From positions 124,001-188,000 of the forward strand of contig NZ_JABAIK010000006.1 of assembly GCF_012641465.1 (NCBI RefSeq): a stretch of DNA of 64,000 nt, in the 5' to 3' direction. Within the stretch, counting starts at the first letter, position 1. The number at the start of each line of letters is the position of its first letter. Positions 1 to 7,403 of the stretch are shown piece by piece. The DNA is from Vibrio agarilyticus. Its GTDB lineage: Bacteria; Pseudomonadota; Gammaproteobacteria; Enterobacterales; Vibrionaceae. Made by a program: the position numbers and the translations under genes. The notes below the pieces were generated by a model, which was given only the letters and a program-made list of their open reading frames with translations, was not told the origin of the DNA and did not search any database.

Positions 1-94
1 CTGGTGGGACTAAGGTTTGCACCCAAATTCGCATAAACCGATTGATTTCTTTGGTCAAGAGCGCGCAAAACGCCGTCCAATAAATTTGGTACAT
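1..94 (-). CDS. yadH: ABC transporter permease, N-terminal part (YadH family), cut by window edge
   Basis: Only the first ~31 codons are present. The minus-strand reading from the ATG at 94-92 gives MYQIYWTAFCALLTKEINRF, followed by MRIWVQTLVPP, which matches the amino terminus of the YadH inner-membrane permease just before its first membrane helix. A GGGGGAC ribosome-binding site lies inside the end of the upstream ATPase gene, whose stop codon is one base away, so the two are a translationally coupled pair. The family is the membrane partner of YadG in an ABC-2 type exporter of unknown substrate. The gene continues beyond the left edge, so nothing can be said about its integrity. Confidence 0.85.
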   Translation of the reverse strand, partial: MYQIYWTAFCALLTKEINRFMRIWVQTLVPP

Positions 95-95
95 A

Positions 96-1013
96 TTACT
101 GTCCCCCTTCGCGCACAATACTCACAAACAGCTCTTCGAGACGATTGGCCTTATTACGCATTGACATCACATTGATCCCAAGGTCACTCAGTTGAGCAAA
201 AATGGGGTTAAGACCTTGGCTTTTCTCCACTTCAATTTCCAGCGACCCATTGACCCAGTGCTGGCTGACAACATTCTTAAGTGGCGGCACTTGGGTATCC
301 GTCGCTAAGTCGAGAATAAAGGTTTCCACATGCAGCTTATTAAGTAGCGCTTTCATACTGGTATTTTCAATCAATTCTCCACGACTGATAATACCAATAT
401 TGCGACACAGCATCTCCGCCTCTTCTAAATAATGAGTCGTAAGAATGATGGTGATGCCTTCTTCTCGATTAATACGCGCTAAAAACTCCCACATTGAGCG
501 GCGTAACTCAATATCGACGCCAGCGGTGGGCTCATCTAGGATCAGAAGCTTAGGTTCATGCATCAAAGCACGTGCAATCATTAAACGCCGCTTCATACCA
601 CCCGACAGATTACGCGCTCGCTCATGACGTTTCTCCCATAAATCCAATTGGGTTAGATACTTCTCTGCGCGCAAGCGCGCTTGAGCTCGGCTCACGCCGT
701 AGTAGCCCGCTTGTTGTGTCACAATTTGCTCAACCGTTTCAAATTGGTTGAAATTGACTTCTTGCGGTACCAGTCCAAGGTGCTGCTTTGCCAGCTCTAG
801 CTGGCTATCAATATCAAAGCCAAACACTTTAACCGTGCCCGACGTTTTATTGACCAAAGAGGATATAACGCCAATCGTGGTCGATTTCCCAGCGCCGTTT
901 GGCCCAAGCAGCGCATAAAAGTCCCCTTTGGCCACATTAAGCGAAATCCCTTTTAACGCCTCAAAGCCACCCGCGTAAGTTTTACGCAGCTGTTCAATTT
1001 CCAATGCGTACAT
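96..1013 (-). CDS. yadG: ABC transporter ATP-binding protein YadG
   Basis: A 305-residue single ATPase domain with all hallmark motifs: Walker A GPNGAGKST at residues 37-45, signature LSGGM at 136-140 and Walker B LLILDEP at 156-162. The length and the sequence around the motifs fit the YadG family (ABC-2 exporter ATPases, substrate unknown). It should act on the cytoplasmic face of the inner membrane with YadH, whose gene starts one base after the stop. The neighbourhood with carbonic anhydrase and hpt is the same as in E. coli (hpt-can-yadG-yadH), here with a SulP gene inserted between can and yadG. Start ATG at 1013. Confidence 0.96.
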   Translation of the reverse strand: MYALEIEQLRKTYAGGFEALKGISLNVAKGDFYALLGPNGAGKSTTIGVISSLVNKTSGTVKVFGFDIDSQLELAKQHLGLVPQEVNFNQFETVEQIVTQQAGYYGVSRAQARLRAEKYLTQLDLWEKRHERARNLSGGMKRRLMIARALMHEPKLLILDEPTAGVDIELRRSMWEFLARINREEGITIILTTHYLEEAEMLCRNIGIISRGELIENTSMKALLNKLHVETFILDLATDTQVPPLKNVVSQHWVNGSLEIEVEKSQGLNPIFAQLSDLGINVMSMRNKANRLEELFVSIVREGGQ

Positions 1014-1121
1014 GGTGTGATTGCCTTTGTTGTCGTACTGTTTTAAATAAGCTTATCGTTAAAAGACGATGAACACAATCTAATCCAAGCGCGACGTCAC
1101 CCCTTGGTGCCCGCGCATAAA

Positions 1122-2792
1122 CTAAATGGATTGCAATGCCATCTCTTGAGCTCGAGCGCGATTGACCGCGGCATTCAGCGCCTGATAGCGAAACTTATAA
1201 ATGTTGTCATTTGGAACAAGATCAATCACATGAAACTTTTCAAGCTGCTCGCGTGTGCGCTGACTTGGGCACAATAGATAAACTTGGCATTCGGCTTCTT
1301 GTGCGTCTTTGATTGCATTTTCCAATGCCAGCCCTACTGTTACATCAATCATTGGAACATCGGTTAAGTCCAAGATCATAGCTTCATAATCTGCAATGCT
1401 GGTGTGTTGACGAGATATCGCTTTTGAGACACTGAAGATCATGGGTCCAGAGAGATAAAAGAACAACACCTTACCGTTAGCGCTGTCCAATATCGCTCGC
1501 TCACTATCGGTGAGTGGCACATCATCTTGATCTGCATCGCTTATCGCTTTGACTTGCTTGGCCTGCTCGCGGCTTAGGCGCTCAATAATAATGATGTTGG
1601 AAATGAATACGCCAAGGCCCACTGCGACGATTAAATCCACGAATACGGTCAATAGCATCACGCCATACATAATCGCCATCCCTTGGACACTGACCTTATG
1701 CGCACGCTGAATGAAACTCCAATCAAGAATATTAAAACCGACATACAGCGCAATACCAGCTAGGACTGCCATCGGAATCGGTTCGGTTAACCCACTGGCG
1801 ACTAACACCACCAGCGCTAAGATGAGCGCTCTTACCACACCTGAAAGTGGCGATCTCGCGCCCACTTGAATATTTGTCACCGTGCCCATGGTCGCCCCCG
1901 CGCCTGGTAGCGCGCCAAACAGGCCTGAAATCATGTTGGCTAAACCCTGCCCACGCAGCTCCTGATCCGAATTGTGCTCTTTGCGTGTCAGAGAATCACC
2001 GATAACTGCGGTTAATAACGTATCAATGCAGCCCAGCGTTCCGAGTACTAAGGCATCGATGACCATGGTGGTAAAAATCTCAGGATGAAATGTGGGTACC
2101 ACCAAGGATGGCAGCCCTGCTGGGATCTCGCCAATTCGACGAATCTCATTGGTATCGAAGAAGAGTAAAGAAAGTAACGTTACCGCAATTAAGGCCACCA
2201 ACTGAGCCGGAACGTATTTGCGATAATGTTGAGGAAACAAAAATAGAATGGCTAAGGTCAAGCCGCCAAGCAAAAGCTCACCAAAACGAATACTTTCGAT
2301 AAGTTGCGGCAACGCCTTTAACGTTCCCATAACGCCACCTGGCGGTGCGGCGTGACCGAGCAGCGGTGACAACTGCAAAATAATCAGTATCACCCCAATA
2401 CCGGACATAAAGCCAGAAATCACACTGTAAGGCATCAGGGTAACGTATTTTCCAAGCCGCAGCGTACCAAGCAGGATTTGAAACGCTCCCGCCATCATTA
2501 CCACAGTAAAGGTCATCGCCATTCCCGTCTCAGGATATTTGGCCATCATGCTGGTGAGTACTGCGGTCATTATCACCGTCATCGGCCCGGTCGGTTCAGA
2601 TATTAACGTCGATGAGCCACCAAAAAGAGAAGCAAAAAGACCGACCATTATCGCGCCCCAAAGGCCAGCTTCCGCGCCAGCACCAGAGGCGACACCAAAC
2701 GCCAACGCCAGTGGCAGTGAAATGATTGCCGTGGTCACGCCACCAAAAAGATCCCCTTTCAGGTTCCATTGATTAAATCGATCACCGAACAC
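1122..2792 (-). CDS. SulP family anion transporter with STAS domain (possible bicarbonate transporter)
   Basis: A 556-residue protein. The first ~410 residues are strongly hydrophobic, with many predicted membrane helices and the SulP pattern (FGGSSTLISEPTGPMTVIMT, GALPGAGATMGTVTN). The last ~120 residues form a soluble STAS domain (ILDLTDVPMIDVTVGLAL). SulP proteins carry sulfate, bicarbonate or dicarboxylates across the inner membrane; substrate cannot be read from sequence. The gene is divergent from beta-carbonic anhydrase (about 250 bp between the two starts), and SulP/carbonic anhydrase pairs are common in bacteria. This makes HCO3- uptake (BicA/DauA-like) the favoured inference over sulfate. 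Family assignment is secure; substrate is inferred. Confidence 0.93.
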   Translation of the reverse strand: MFGDRFNQWNLKGDLFGGVTTAIISLPLALAFGVASGAGAEAGLWGAIMVGLFASLFGGSSTLISEPTGPMTVIMTAVLTSMMAKYPETGMAMTFTVVMMAGAFQILLGTLRLGKYVTLMPYSVISGFMSGIGVILIILQLSPLLGHAAPPGGVMGTLKALPQLIESIRFGELLLGGLTLAILFLFPQHYRKYVPAQLVALIAVTLLSLLFFDTNEIRRIGEIPAGLPSLVVPTFHPEIFTTMVIDALVLGTLGCIDTLLTAVIGDSLTRKEHNSDQELRGQGLANMISGLFGALPGAGATMGTVTNIQVGARSPLSGVVRALILALVVLVASGLTEPIPMAVLAGIALYVGFNILDWSFIQRAHKVSVQGMAIMYGVMLLTVFVDLIVAVGLGVFISNIIIIERLSREQAKQVKAISDADQDDVPLTDSERAILDSANGKVLFFYLSGPMIFSVSKAISRQHTSIADYEAMILDLTDVPMIDVTVGLALENAIKDAQEAECQVYLLCPSQRTREQLEKFHVIDLVPNDNIYKFRYQALNAAVNRARAQEMALQSI

Positions 2793-2911
2793 ATTCTGCT
2801 CCTTGCACTCGAATAAAAACCGTGCGCCATAATAACAAATTCACGCAAACCTGTAACATAATTACAAACTAAGAAGAGAGACACCAACATTACGCATTAT
2901 TTGCTTAAACC

Positions 2912-2927
2912 CAAGTAGGACGGGTAT
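2912..2927 (+). repeat. Solo right end of the 127-bp palindromic repeat
   Basis: The sequence AAGTAGGACGGGTAT is the right terminal segment of the interspersed repeat found complete at 5379-5505. The rest of the element is absent, although a short match to the left-end core (CTTGAAGATG) lies at about 2980. It sits between the divergent SulP and carbonic anhydrase genes. It is probably a degraded copy. Confidence 0.45.
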
Positions 2928-3038
2928 CAATGTCGCCTCATAACACCTCAGATGAGTGTAAATAACCACATTTCTACGAGCTTGAAGATGTAACATTGTG
3001 TATATTCGAGGCGAATGACAACGGAAGTATCTGACACC

Positions 3039-3707
3039 ATGCCTGAAATTAACCATATCTTTAAAAACAACGTCAAATGGGCCGACTCGATTAAAGACGA
3101 AAACCCTGAATATTTTACCAAGCTGGAAGCCGGGCAAAATCCGGAGTTTTTATGGATCGGCTGTGCCGACAGCCGCGTGCCAGCAGAACGATTGACAGGA
3201 CTCTATTCCGGGGAGCTGTTTGTTCACCGAAACGTGGCAAACCAAGTAATTCACACCGATCTTAACTGCCTTTCTGTGGTGCAGTACGCGGTGGATGTAT
3301 TGAAAGTAAAGCACATTATCGTATGCGGCCATTACAGTTGTGGCGGCTTAGATGCTGCGATTGAAAATCCTAATCTTGGCTTAATCAATAACTGGCTACT
3401 GCACATACGCGATCTCTATCTCAAGCATCGGTCTTACATTGACCAAATGCCCGAAAAAGACCGTGCTGACAAATTGGGTGAAATTAACGTAGCAGAGCAA
3501 GTCTTTAGCTTAGGGAACTCAACCATCATGCAAAACGCTTGGGAACGCGGCCAAGAAGTTGAAATTCACGGCGTCATTTATGGCATTGGTGATGGAAAAT
3601 TAAAATATTTAGGTGAGCGCTGCTATTCACGCGAGTGTGTCGAAACCACATACGCCTCGTCAATGAAAGCGATCTTAAATCCAGAGCAAAGACTGCTTTG
3701 TCGCTAA
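3039..3707 (+). CDS. can: Beta-class carbonic anhydrase
   Basis: Interconverts CO2 and bicarbonate in the cytoplasm. With the ATG at 3039 (GGAAG ribosome site at 3023-3027) the protein has 222 residues. The zinc and active-site residues then fall at Cys42, Asp44, Arg46, His98 and Cys101, the same numbers as in the E. coli Can family, which supports this start. An in-frame ATG at 3015 would add eight unmatched residues. The motif around the second ligand reads HYSCGG instead of the usual HYGCGG, a mild change. The gene is divergent from the SulP gene, suggesting linked bicarbonate supply, and converges on hpt through a shared terminator. Confidence 0.96.
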   Translation: MPEINHIFKNNVKWADSIKDENPEYFTKLEAGQNPEFLWIGCADSRVPAERLTGLYSGELFVHRNVANQVIHTDLNCLSVVQYAVDVLKVKHIIVCGHYSCGGLDAAIENPNLGLINNWLLHIRDLYLKHRSYIDQMPEKDRADKLGEINVAEQVFSLGNSTIMQNAWERGQEVEIHGVIYGIGDGKLKYLGERCYSRECVETTYASSMKAILNPEQRLLCR

Positions 3708-3714
3708 TATCACA

Positions 3715-3746
3715 CAAAAAACGCCCGCAATTGCGGGCGTTTTTTT
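3715..3746. terminator. Bidirectional Rho-independent terminator between can and hpt
   Basis: Stem ACGCCCGC-AATT-GCGGGCGT is flanked by an A-run on the left and seven T on the right. It can therefore stop transcription of can (+) and of hpt (-). Confidence 0.9.
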
Positions 3747-3759
3747 GAATACAGAACCA

Positions 3760-4293
3760 TTACTCAGCGAGAGGAACAACTTTACCGATATAGGGCAAGT
3801 GGCGGTATTTTTGCGCATAATCAATGCCAACCCCAACCACAAATTCATCTGGAATTTGAAAACCAATCCAAGTCACATCAACCTCGACCTCACGACGCGA
3901 TGGTTTATCCAATAGAGTACAAATCGCAATTGAATTAGGCTCGCGTAGTGACAGAATCTCTTTAATTTTGCTTAAGGTATTACCGGTATCAATAATATCT
4001 TCAACGATAAGCACATCTTTGCCTTTTATATCATCATCGAGATCTTTAAGGATACGTACGTCTCGTGAGCTCTCCATCGTGTTGCCGTAACTTGATGCGG
4101 TCATAAAGTCCACTTGATGGATTAAAGGAATCGCTCGACAGAGATCCGCCATAAAAACAAAAGAGCCACGAAGCAGCCCAACCAAAACCAAATTTTCACT
4201 GTTTTGATAATGCAAAGAGATTTGCTGACCCAATTCGCGAATGCGCTCTTGAACCTGCTGCTCAGAAATCATAACGTCTACTTTATGCTTCAT
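3760..4293 (-). CDS. hpt: Hypoxanthine phosphoribosyltransferase
   Basis: Salvages hypoxanthine (and guanine) with PRPP to form IMP/GMP in the cytoplasm. The protein has 177 residues, normal for the bacterial family. The PRPP-binding loop [14 protein letters not shown] is intact, and the C-terminal part contains the [11 protein letters not shown] segment typical of HPRTs. It is transcribed away from the luxR-type regulator and ends at a terminator shared with can. The hpt-luxR linkage is a Vibrionaceae arrangement. Confidence 0.97.
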   Translation of the reverse strand: MKHKVDVMISEQQVQERIRELGQQISLHYQNSENLVLVGLLRGSFVFMADLCRAIPLIHQVDFMTASSYGNTMESSRDVRILKDLDDDIKGKDVLIVEDIIDTGNTLSKIKEILSLREPNSIAICTLLDKPSRREVEVDVTWIGFQIPDEFVVGVGIDYAQKYRHLPYIGKVVPLAE

Positions 4294-4752
4294 ACGGTAC
4301 TCATTGTTGATTAAATGAAATGCTGCCTAAGCCCCACACGTACTTATCAAGCTCGTTGTACGCAGAGCCGTTTTAATTTCACTTTTAGGCGATTAAGCGC
4401 TGAGTGTATCACGGCCATTTTTGTTGTGGGTAGCGTAAAAAAAACTCTCATTTTTAAGACGGCCAGCCAAAATCAATGCATATTAAATGACTAACTTAAC
4501 AATATTAAAAAAAATGACTACAAATTAGCCACCTAAGATTGACCCATAGCATATGCACCAGTACACTCATCAGGCTGATAATAATAATAAAGTAATTTTG
4601 TTTTTCATGTACCCAAATCACTTGATGATGCACGCATCTCATTGAGCCTATATCGATTTCAGCAATTGTAGGAATGAAAAAGAGCAAGGTTCGCTCGATC
4701 TGCTGCCTCGTCAAGCGGGACAATATAACAACCCATTGGCAAGGAAAGAATT
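4294..4752. promoter_or_regulatory. Intergenic region between hpt and the luxR-type regulator
   Basis: 459 bp without a gene, carrying the divergent promoters of hpt and luxR. It is AT-rich around 4430-4600, with runs such as GATAATAATAATAA at about 4571-4584 that could hold LuxR-family autoregulatory sites, although no clean 22-bp palindrome was found. A diverged end of the interspersed repeat (GTACCCAAATCACTTGATGATGC) starts near 4610. The last 30 bases hold the Qrr-pairing candidate described separately. Confidence 0.5.
4726..4744 (+). promoter_or_regulatory. Candidate Qrr sRNA pairing site over the luxR ribosome-binding region
   Basis: TAACAAC-CC-ATTGGC-AAGG immediately precedes and overlaps the AAGGAAAG ribosome site of the luxR-type gene. 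The conserved core of Vibrio Qrr sRNAs contains GCCAACTGACGTTGTTA, whose complement is TAACAACGTCAGTTGGC. The mRNA therefore matches the two outer blocks (TAACAAC and TTGGC), with a short mismatched bulge between. This is the known layout for Hfq-dependent repression of hapR/luxR at low cell density. Pairing is inferred from memory of Qrr sequences. Confidence 0.6.
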
Positions 4753-5367
4753 ATGGATTCAATTGCAAAGCGACCTCGTACGAGACTGTCGCCTCAAAAA
4801 CGTAAGCAGCAACTGATGGAGATTGCATTAGAAGTATTTGCAACTCGTGGTATTGGCCGTGGTGGCCACGCCGATATTGCTGAAATCGCCCAAGTATCGG
4901 TCGCGACTGTATTTAACTATTTTCCGACTCGTGAGGATTTAGTTGATGACGTGTTGACTCAAGTTGTGCGTCAATTTTCAAACTTTCTCTCGGATAATAT
5001 CGATTTAGATTGTCATGCTAAAGAGAATCTCTCTAGTATCACATCAACCATGATTGAGCTTATCAAAGAAGATTGTCACTGGCTTAAAGTGTGGTTTGAA
5101 TGGAGCGCTTCAACGCGTGACGAAGTTTGGCCTCTGTTTGTCACCACCAATCATACCAATCAGCTACTGCTGCAAAATATGTTTGCCAAAGCGATTGAGC
5201 GTGATGAAGTCTGTTCAGAACATGATGTGGAGCACCTTGCTAATCTATTTCAAGGGATCTGCTACTCACTATTTGTTCAAGCCAATCGAAGCAAAAGCCC
5301 GGAAGAGCTCGACAGCTTAACTCAAACTTATCTCGATATGCTGTGCATTTATAAACAAGTGCATTAA
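4753..5367 (+). CDS. luxR: Quorum-sensing master regulator, TetR superfamily (LuxR/HapR/SmcR/OpaR)
   Basis: High-cell-density master regulator of Vibrio quorum sensing; a dimeric DNA-binding protein that activates and represses virulence, biofilm, protease and competence genes. The protein has 204 residues, as usual for the family. The helix-turn-helix lies at about residues 39-60 (HADIAEIAQVSVATVFNYFP) in the TetR N-terminal domain, and the ligand/dimer domain contains the conserved WLKVWFEWSASTRDEVWPLF. The N-terminus (MDSIAKRPRTRLSP) is closer to LuxR/SmcR/OpaR than to V. cholerae HapR. ATG at 4753 follows AAGGAAAG. Its upstream region has a Qrr target candidate. The gene name differs by species (luxR, smcR, opaR, hapR); this is not the LuxI-partner LuxR. 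Confidence 0.96.
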   Translation: MDSIAKRPRTRLSPQKRKQQLMEIALEVFATRGIGRGGHADIAEIAQVSVATVFNYFPTREDLVDDVLTQVVRQFSNFLSDNIDLDCHAKENLSSITSTMIELIKEDCHWLKVWFEWSASTRDEVWPLFVTTNHTNQLLLQNMFAKAIERDEVCSEHDVEHLANLFQGICYSLFVQANRSKSPEELDSLTQTYLDMLCIYKQVH

Positions 5368-5378
5368 ATATCGTTATA

Positions 5379-5505
5379 TATACCCAAACAACTTGAAGAT
5401 GCAGGTAGGCGACCAGCGAACAAAGCCTCTGAGCATAGATGAGCTATGTGATGAGGTTTGTGAGTGCCCGTCAACACCGCTGCAACTTCAAGTAGGACGG
5501 GTATA
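5379..5505 (+). repeat. 127-bp palindromic interspersed repeat, copy A
   Basis: Begins TATACCCAAACAACTTGAAG and ends CTTCAAGTAGGACGGGTATA, so the two ends are imperfect inverted repeats of about 26 bp. The centre contains a small hairpin around CATAGATGAGCTATG. Copies of exactly the same length occur at 20718, 24943 and 44823, all in the same orientation. The outer TA on each side could be a target-site duplication, which would suggest a non-autonomous MITE-type element. It contains no believable gene. Confidence 0.85.
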
Positions 5506-5510
5506 CTCAA

Positions 5511-5661
5511 GACCACTTGAAATGCAGGTAGGCCGTAAACAAAGCCTTTGAGCACGTCGTTAATCTAGATAAACAATGTGATAAGGTTGGCGAACACCTG
5601 CCTTTTCCTCACAACGACCTTTTCTTTACAACGAAAAGCACTGCATCTTCAAGTGGAAAGG
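5511..5661 (+). repeat. Diverged, longer copy of the palindromic repeat (copy B)
   Basis: Directly follows copy A. The left end CCACTTGAAATGCAGGTAGG, an inner AAAGCCTTTGAGC match, AATGTGATAAGG and the right end CTGCATCTTCAAGTGG retain the family pattern, but the centre is altered and about 25 bp longer. Together with copy A it fills most of the space between the luxR-type gene and lpd. Confidence 0.6.
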
Positions 5662-5671
5662 GACAAGCAAT

Positions 5672-5701
5672 AAAAAACCGCTGTATAGACAGCGGTTTTT
5701 T
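5672..5701. terminator. Bidirectional terminator downstream of lpd
   Basis: AAAAAACCGCTGT-ATAG-ACAGCGGTTTTTT is a perfect stem with A-run and T-run on either side. It is placed between the convergent luxR-type gene and lpd. Confidence 0.9.
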
Positions 5702-5723
5702 CGTTTGAGGTTAGGCTCAAGAC

Positions 5724-7154
5724 CTATTTTTTCTTCTTCACCGCTTTTTTGTTTGGCAGATCAGTAATTGAACCTTCAAACACTTCAGCCGCAAGACCGA
5801 CCGACTCGTGCAGCGTTGGGTGCGCATGAATAGTCAATGCGATATCCTCAGCATCACAGCCCATCTCAATAGCTAAGCCGATTTCACCAAGCAGTTCACC
5901 ACCGTTTGTGCCCACAATAGCACCACCGATGACGCGGTGAGTCTCTTTGTCAAAGATAAGCTTAGTCATACCGTCAGCGCAGTCCGATGCGATTGCGCGA
6001 CCTGAAGCTGCCCATGGGAATGTTGCCACTTCGTAGTTGATGCCTTCTGCTTTTGCTTCTTTCTCAGTCTTACCAACCCACGCCACTTCTGGCTCAGTGT
6101 ACGCGATTGATGGAATAACTTTCGGGTCGAAGTAGTGCTTCTTACCTGAGATCACTTCAGCCGCAACATGGCCTTCGTGCACCCCTTTATGAGCAAGCAT
6201 TGGCTGGCCGACAATATCACCGATAGCAAAAATATGAGGTACGTTTGTGCGCATCTGCTTGTCGACATTGATAAAACCACGCTCATCAATTTCAACGCCA
6301 GCTTTTTCGCCATCAATGAGCAAGCCGTTGGGCACACGACCGATAGCGACGAGAACCGCGTCATAGCGCTCCGCTTCTGCTGGGGCTTTTTTGCCTTCCA
6401 TTGAAACGTAGATACCGTCTTCTTTCGCTTCAACCGCGGTCACTTTGGTCTCGAGCATCAAGTTGAATTTCTTCTCGATACGCTTAGTGAAGACTTTCAC
6501 GATGTCTTTGTCTGCTGCCGGGATCACTTGGTCAAACATCTCAACCACGTCCACTTTCGAACCCAGTGAGTGGTAGACCGTACCCATTTCTAAACCGATG
6601 ATACCGCCGCCCATGATCAGCAGTTTTTCAGGGACTTCTTTTAGCTCAAGCGCGTCTGTTGAGTCCCAAATACGCGGATCTTCATGCGGAATAAATGGCA
6701 GTTTGATTGGACGAGAGCCTGCAGCAACAATCGCATTATCAAAATTAACCACGGTTGGCTCGCCTTCACCTTCAACCAAGATGCTGTTAGGGCCAGTAAA
6801 TTTACCGTAACCGTTCACCACGGTAACATTGCGCATTTTCGCCATACCCGCAAGGCCACCAGTCAACTGATTAACCACCTTCTCTTTCCAAATGCGGATT
6901 TTGCTGATGTCGGTTTGCGGCTCACCAAACACAACACCATGCTCGGCCATCGCTTTTGCTTCTTCGATGACTTTTGATACATGAAGTAATGCTTTTGATG
7001 GAATACAGCCAACGTTCAAGCAGACACCACCCAGTGTGCTGTAACGTTCAACTAAAACAGTGTGTAACCCTAGGTCGGCACAGCGAAATGCCGCTGAGTA
7101 TCCCGCAGGACCCGAACCAAGTACCACGACTTGGGCTTTAATTTCTTTGCTCAT
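5724..7154 (-). CDS. lpdA: Dihydrolipoyl dehydrogenase (E3)
   Basis: Flavoenzyme that reoxidises dihydrolipoamide of the pyruvate and 2-oxoglutarate dehydrogenase complexes and the glycine cleavage system, producing NADH. The protein has 476 residues. The N-terminal FAD fold carries GSGPAGYSAAFR, the redox-active disulfide is Cys45/Cys50 in GGVCLNVGCIPSK, the NAD fold carries MGGGIIGLEMG, and the active-site histidine is in HAHPTLHE near residue 445. The C-terminus ends in a lysine-rich tail (KKAVKKKK). It lies 249 bp downstream of aceF, in the same orientation; the gap contains a long hairpin, so it is likely expressed both by read-through and from its own promoter. Confidence 0.97.
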   Translation of the reverse strand: MSKEIKAQVVVLGSGPAGYSAAFRCADLGLHTVLVERYSTLGGVCLNVGCIPSKALLHVSKVIEEAKAMAEHGVVFGEPQTDISKIRIWKEKVVNQLTGGLAGMAKMRNVTVVNGYGKFTGPNSILVEGEGEPTVVNFDNAIVAAGSRPIKLPFIPHEDPRIWDSTDALELKEVPEKLLIMGGGIIGLEMGTVYHSLGSKVDVVEMFDQVIPAADKDIVKVFTKRIEKKFNLMLETKVTAVEAKEDGIYVSMEGKKAPAEAERYDAVLVAIGRVPNGLLIDGEKAGVEIDERGFINVDKQMRTNVPHIFAIGDIVGQPMLAHKGVHEGHVAAEVISGKKHYFDPKVIPSIAYTEPEVAWVGKTEKEAKAEGINYEVATFPWAASGRAIASDCADGMTKLIFDKETHRVIGGAIVGTNGGELLGEIGLAIEMGCDAEDIALTIHAHPTLHESVGLAAEVFEGSITDLPNKKAVKKKK

Positions 7155-7365
7155 TTTGACCTCTTGTAGTCATTATCCCTAACAGGCTGAGAAATTGATT
7201 TTTATCTAATGGCGCTGGTGTTCAACGATTATTTTTGTTCGTCAACAGTTTACAGAGATGTTAACGATGTGAAAAGTGAATCAATTTGGCCTGTGAGCTG
7301 AACGACAGTTCGATAGTAACGGCCATGATAACTCGATGCTCATTTCGCCCTGTCGCTTTATTTTG

Positions 7366-7389
7366 TTGAGGCGGCCAAGGCCGCCTCAA
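7366..7389 (-). terminator. Hairpin downstream of aceF
   Basis: TTGAGGCGGCC-AA-GGCCGCCTCAA is a perfect 11-bp stem starting 14 bases after the aceF stop codon. On the minus strand it is followed by AACAAAATAAA rather than a T-run, so it may act as a 3' stabilising stem or a weak or Rho-assisted terminator between aceF and lpdA. Confidence 0.5.
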
Positions 7390-7403
7390 GACGCTTTTGA
7401 GTA

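Noticed and set aside
3015-3038. Upstream ATG for carbonic anhydrase
   Set aside because: Ribosome-site spacing is too short (GAGG three bases away), and active-site numbering matches the family when starting at 3039.
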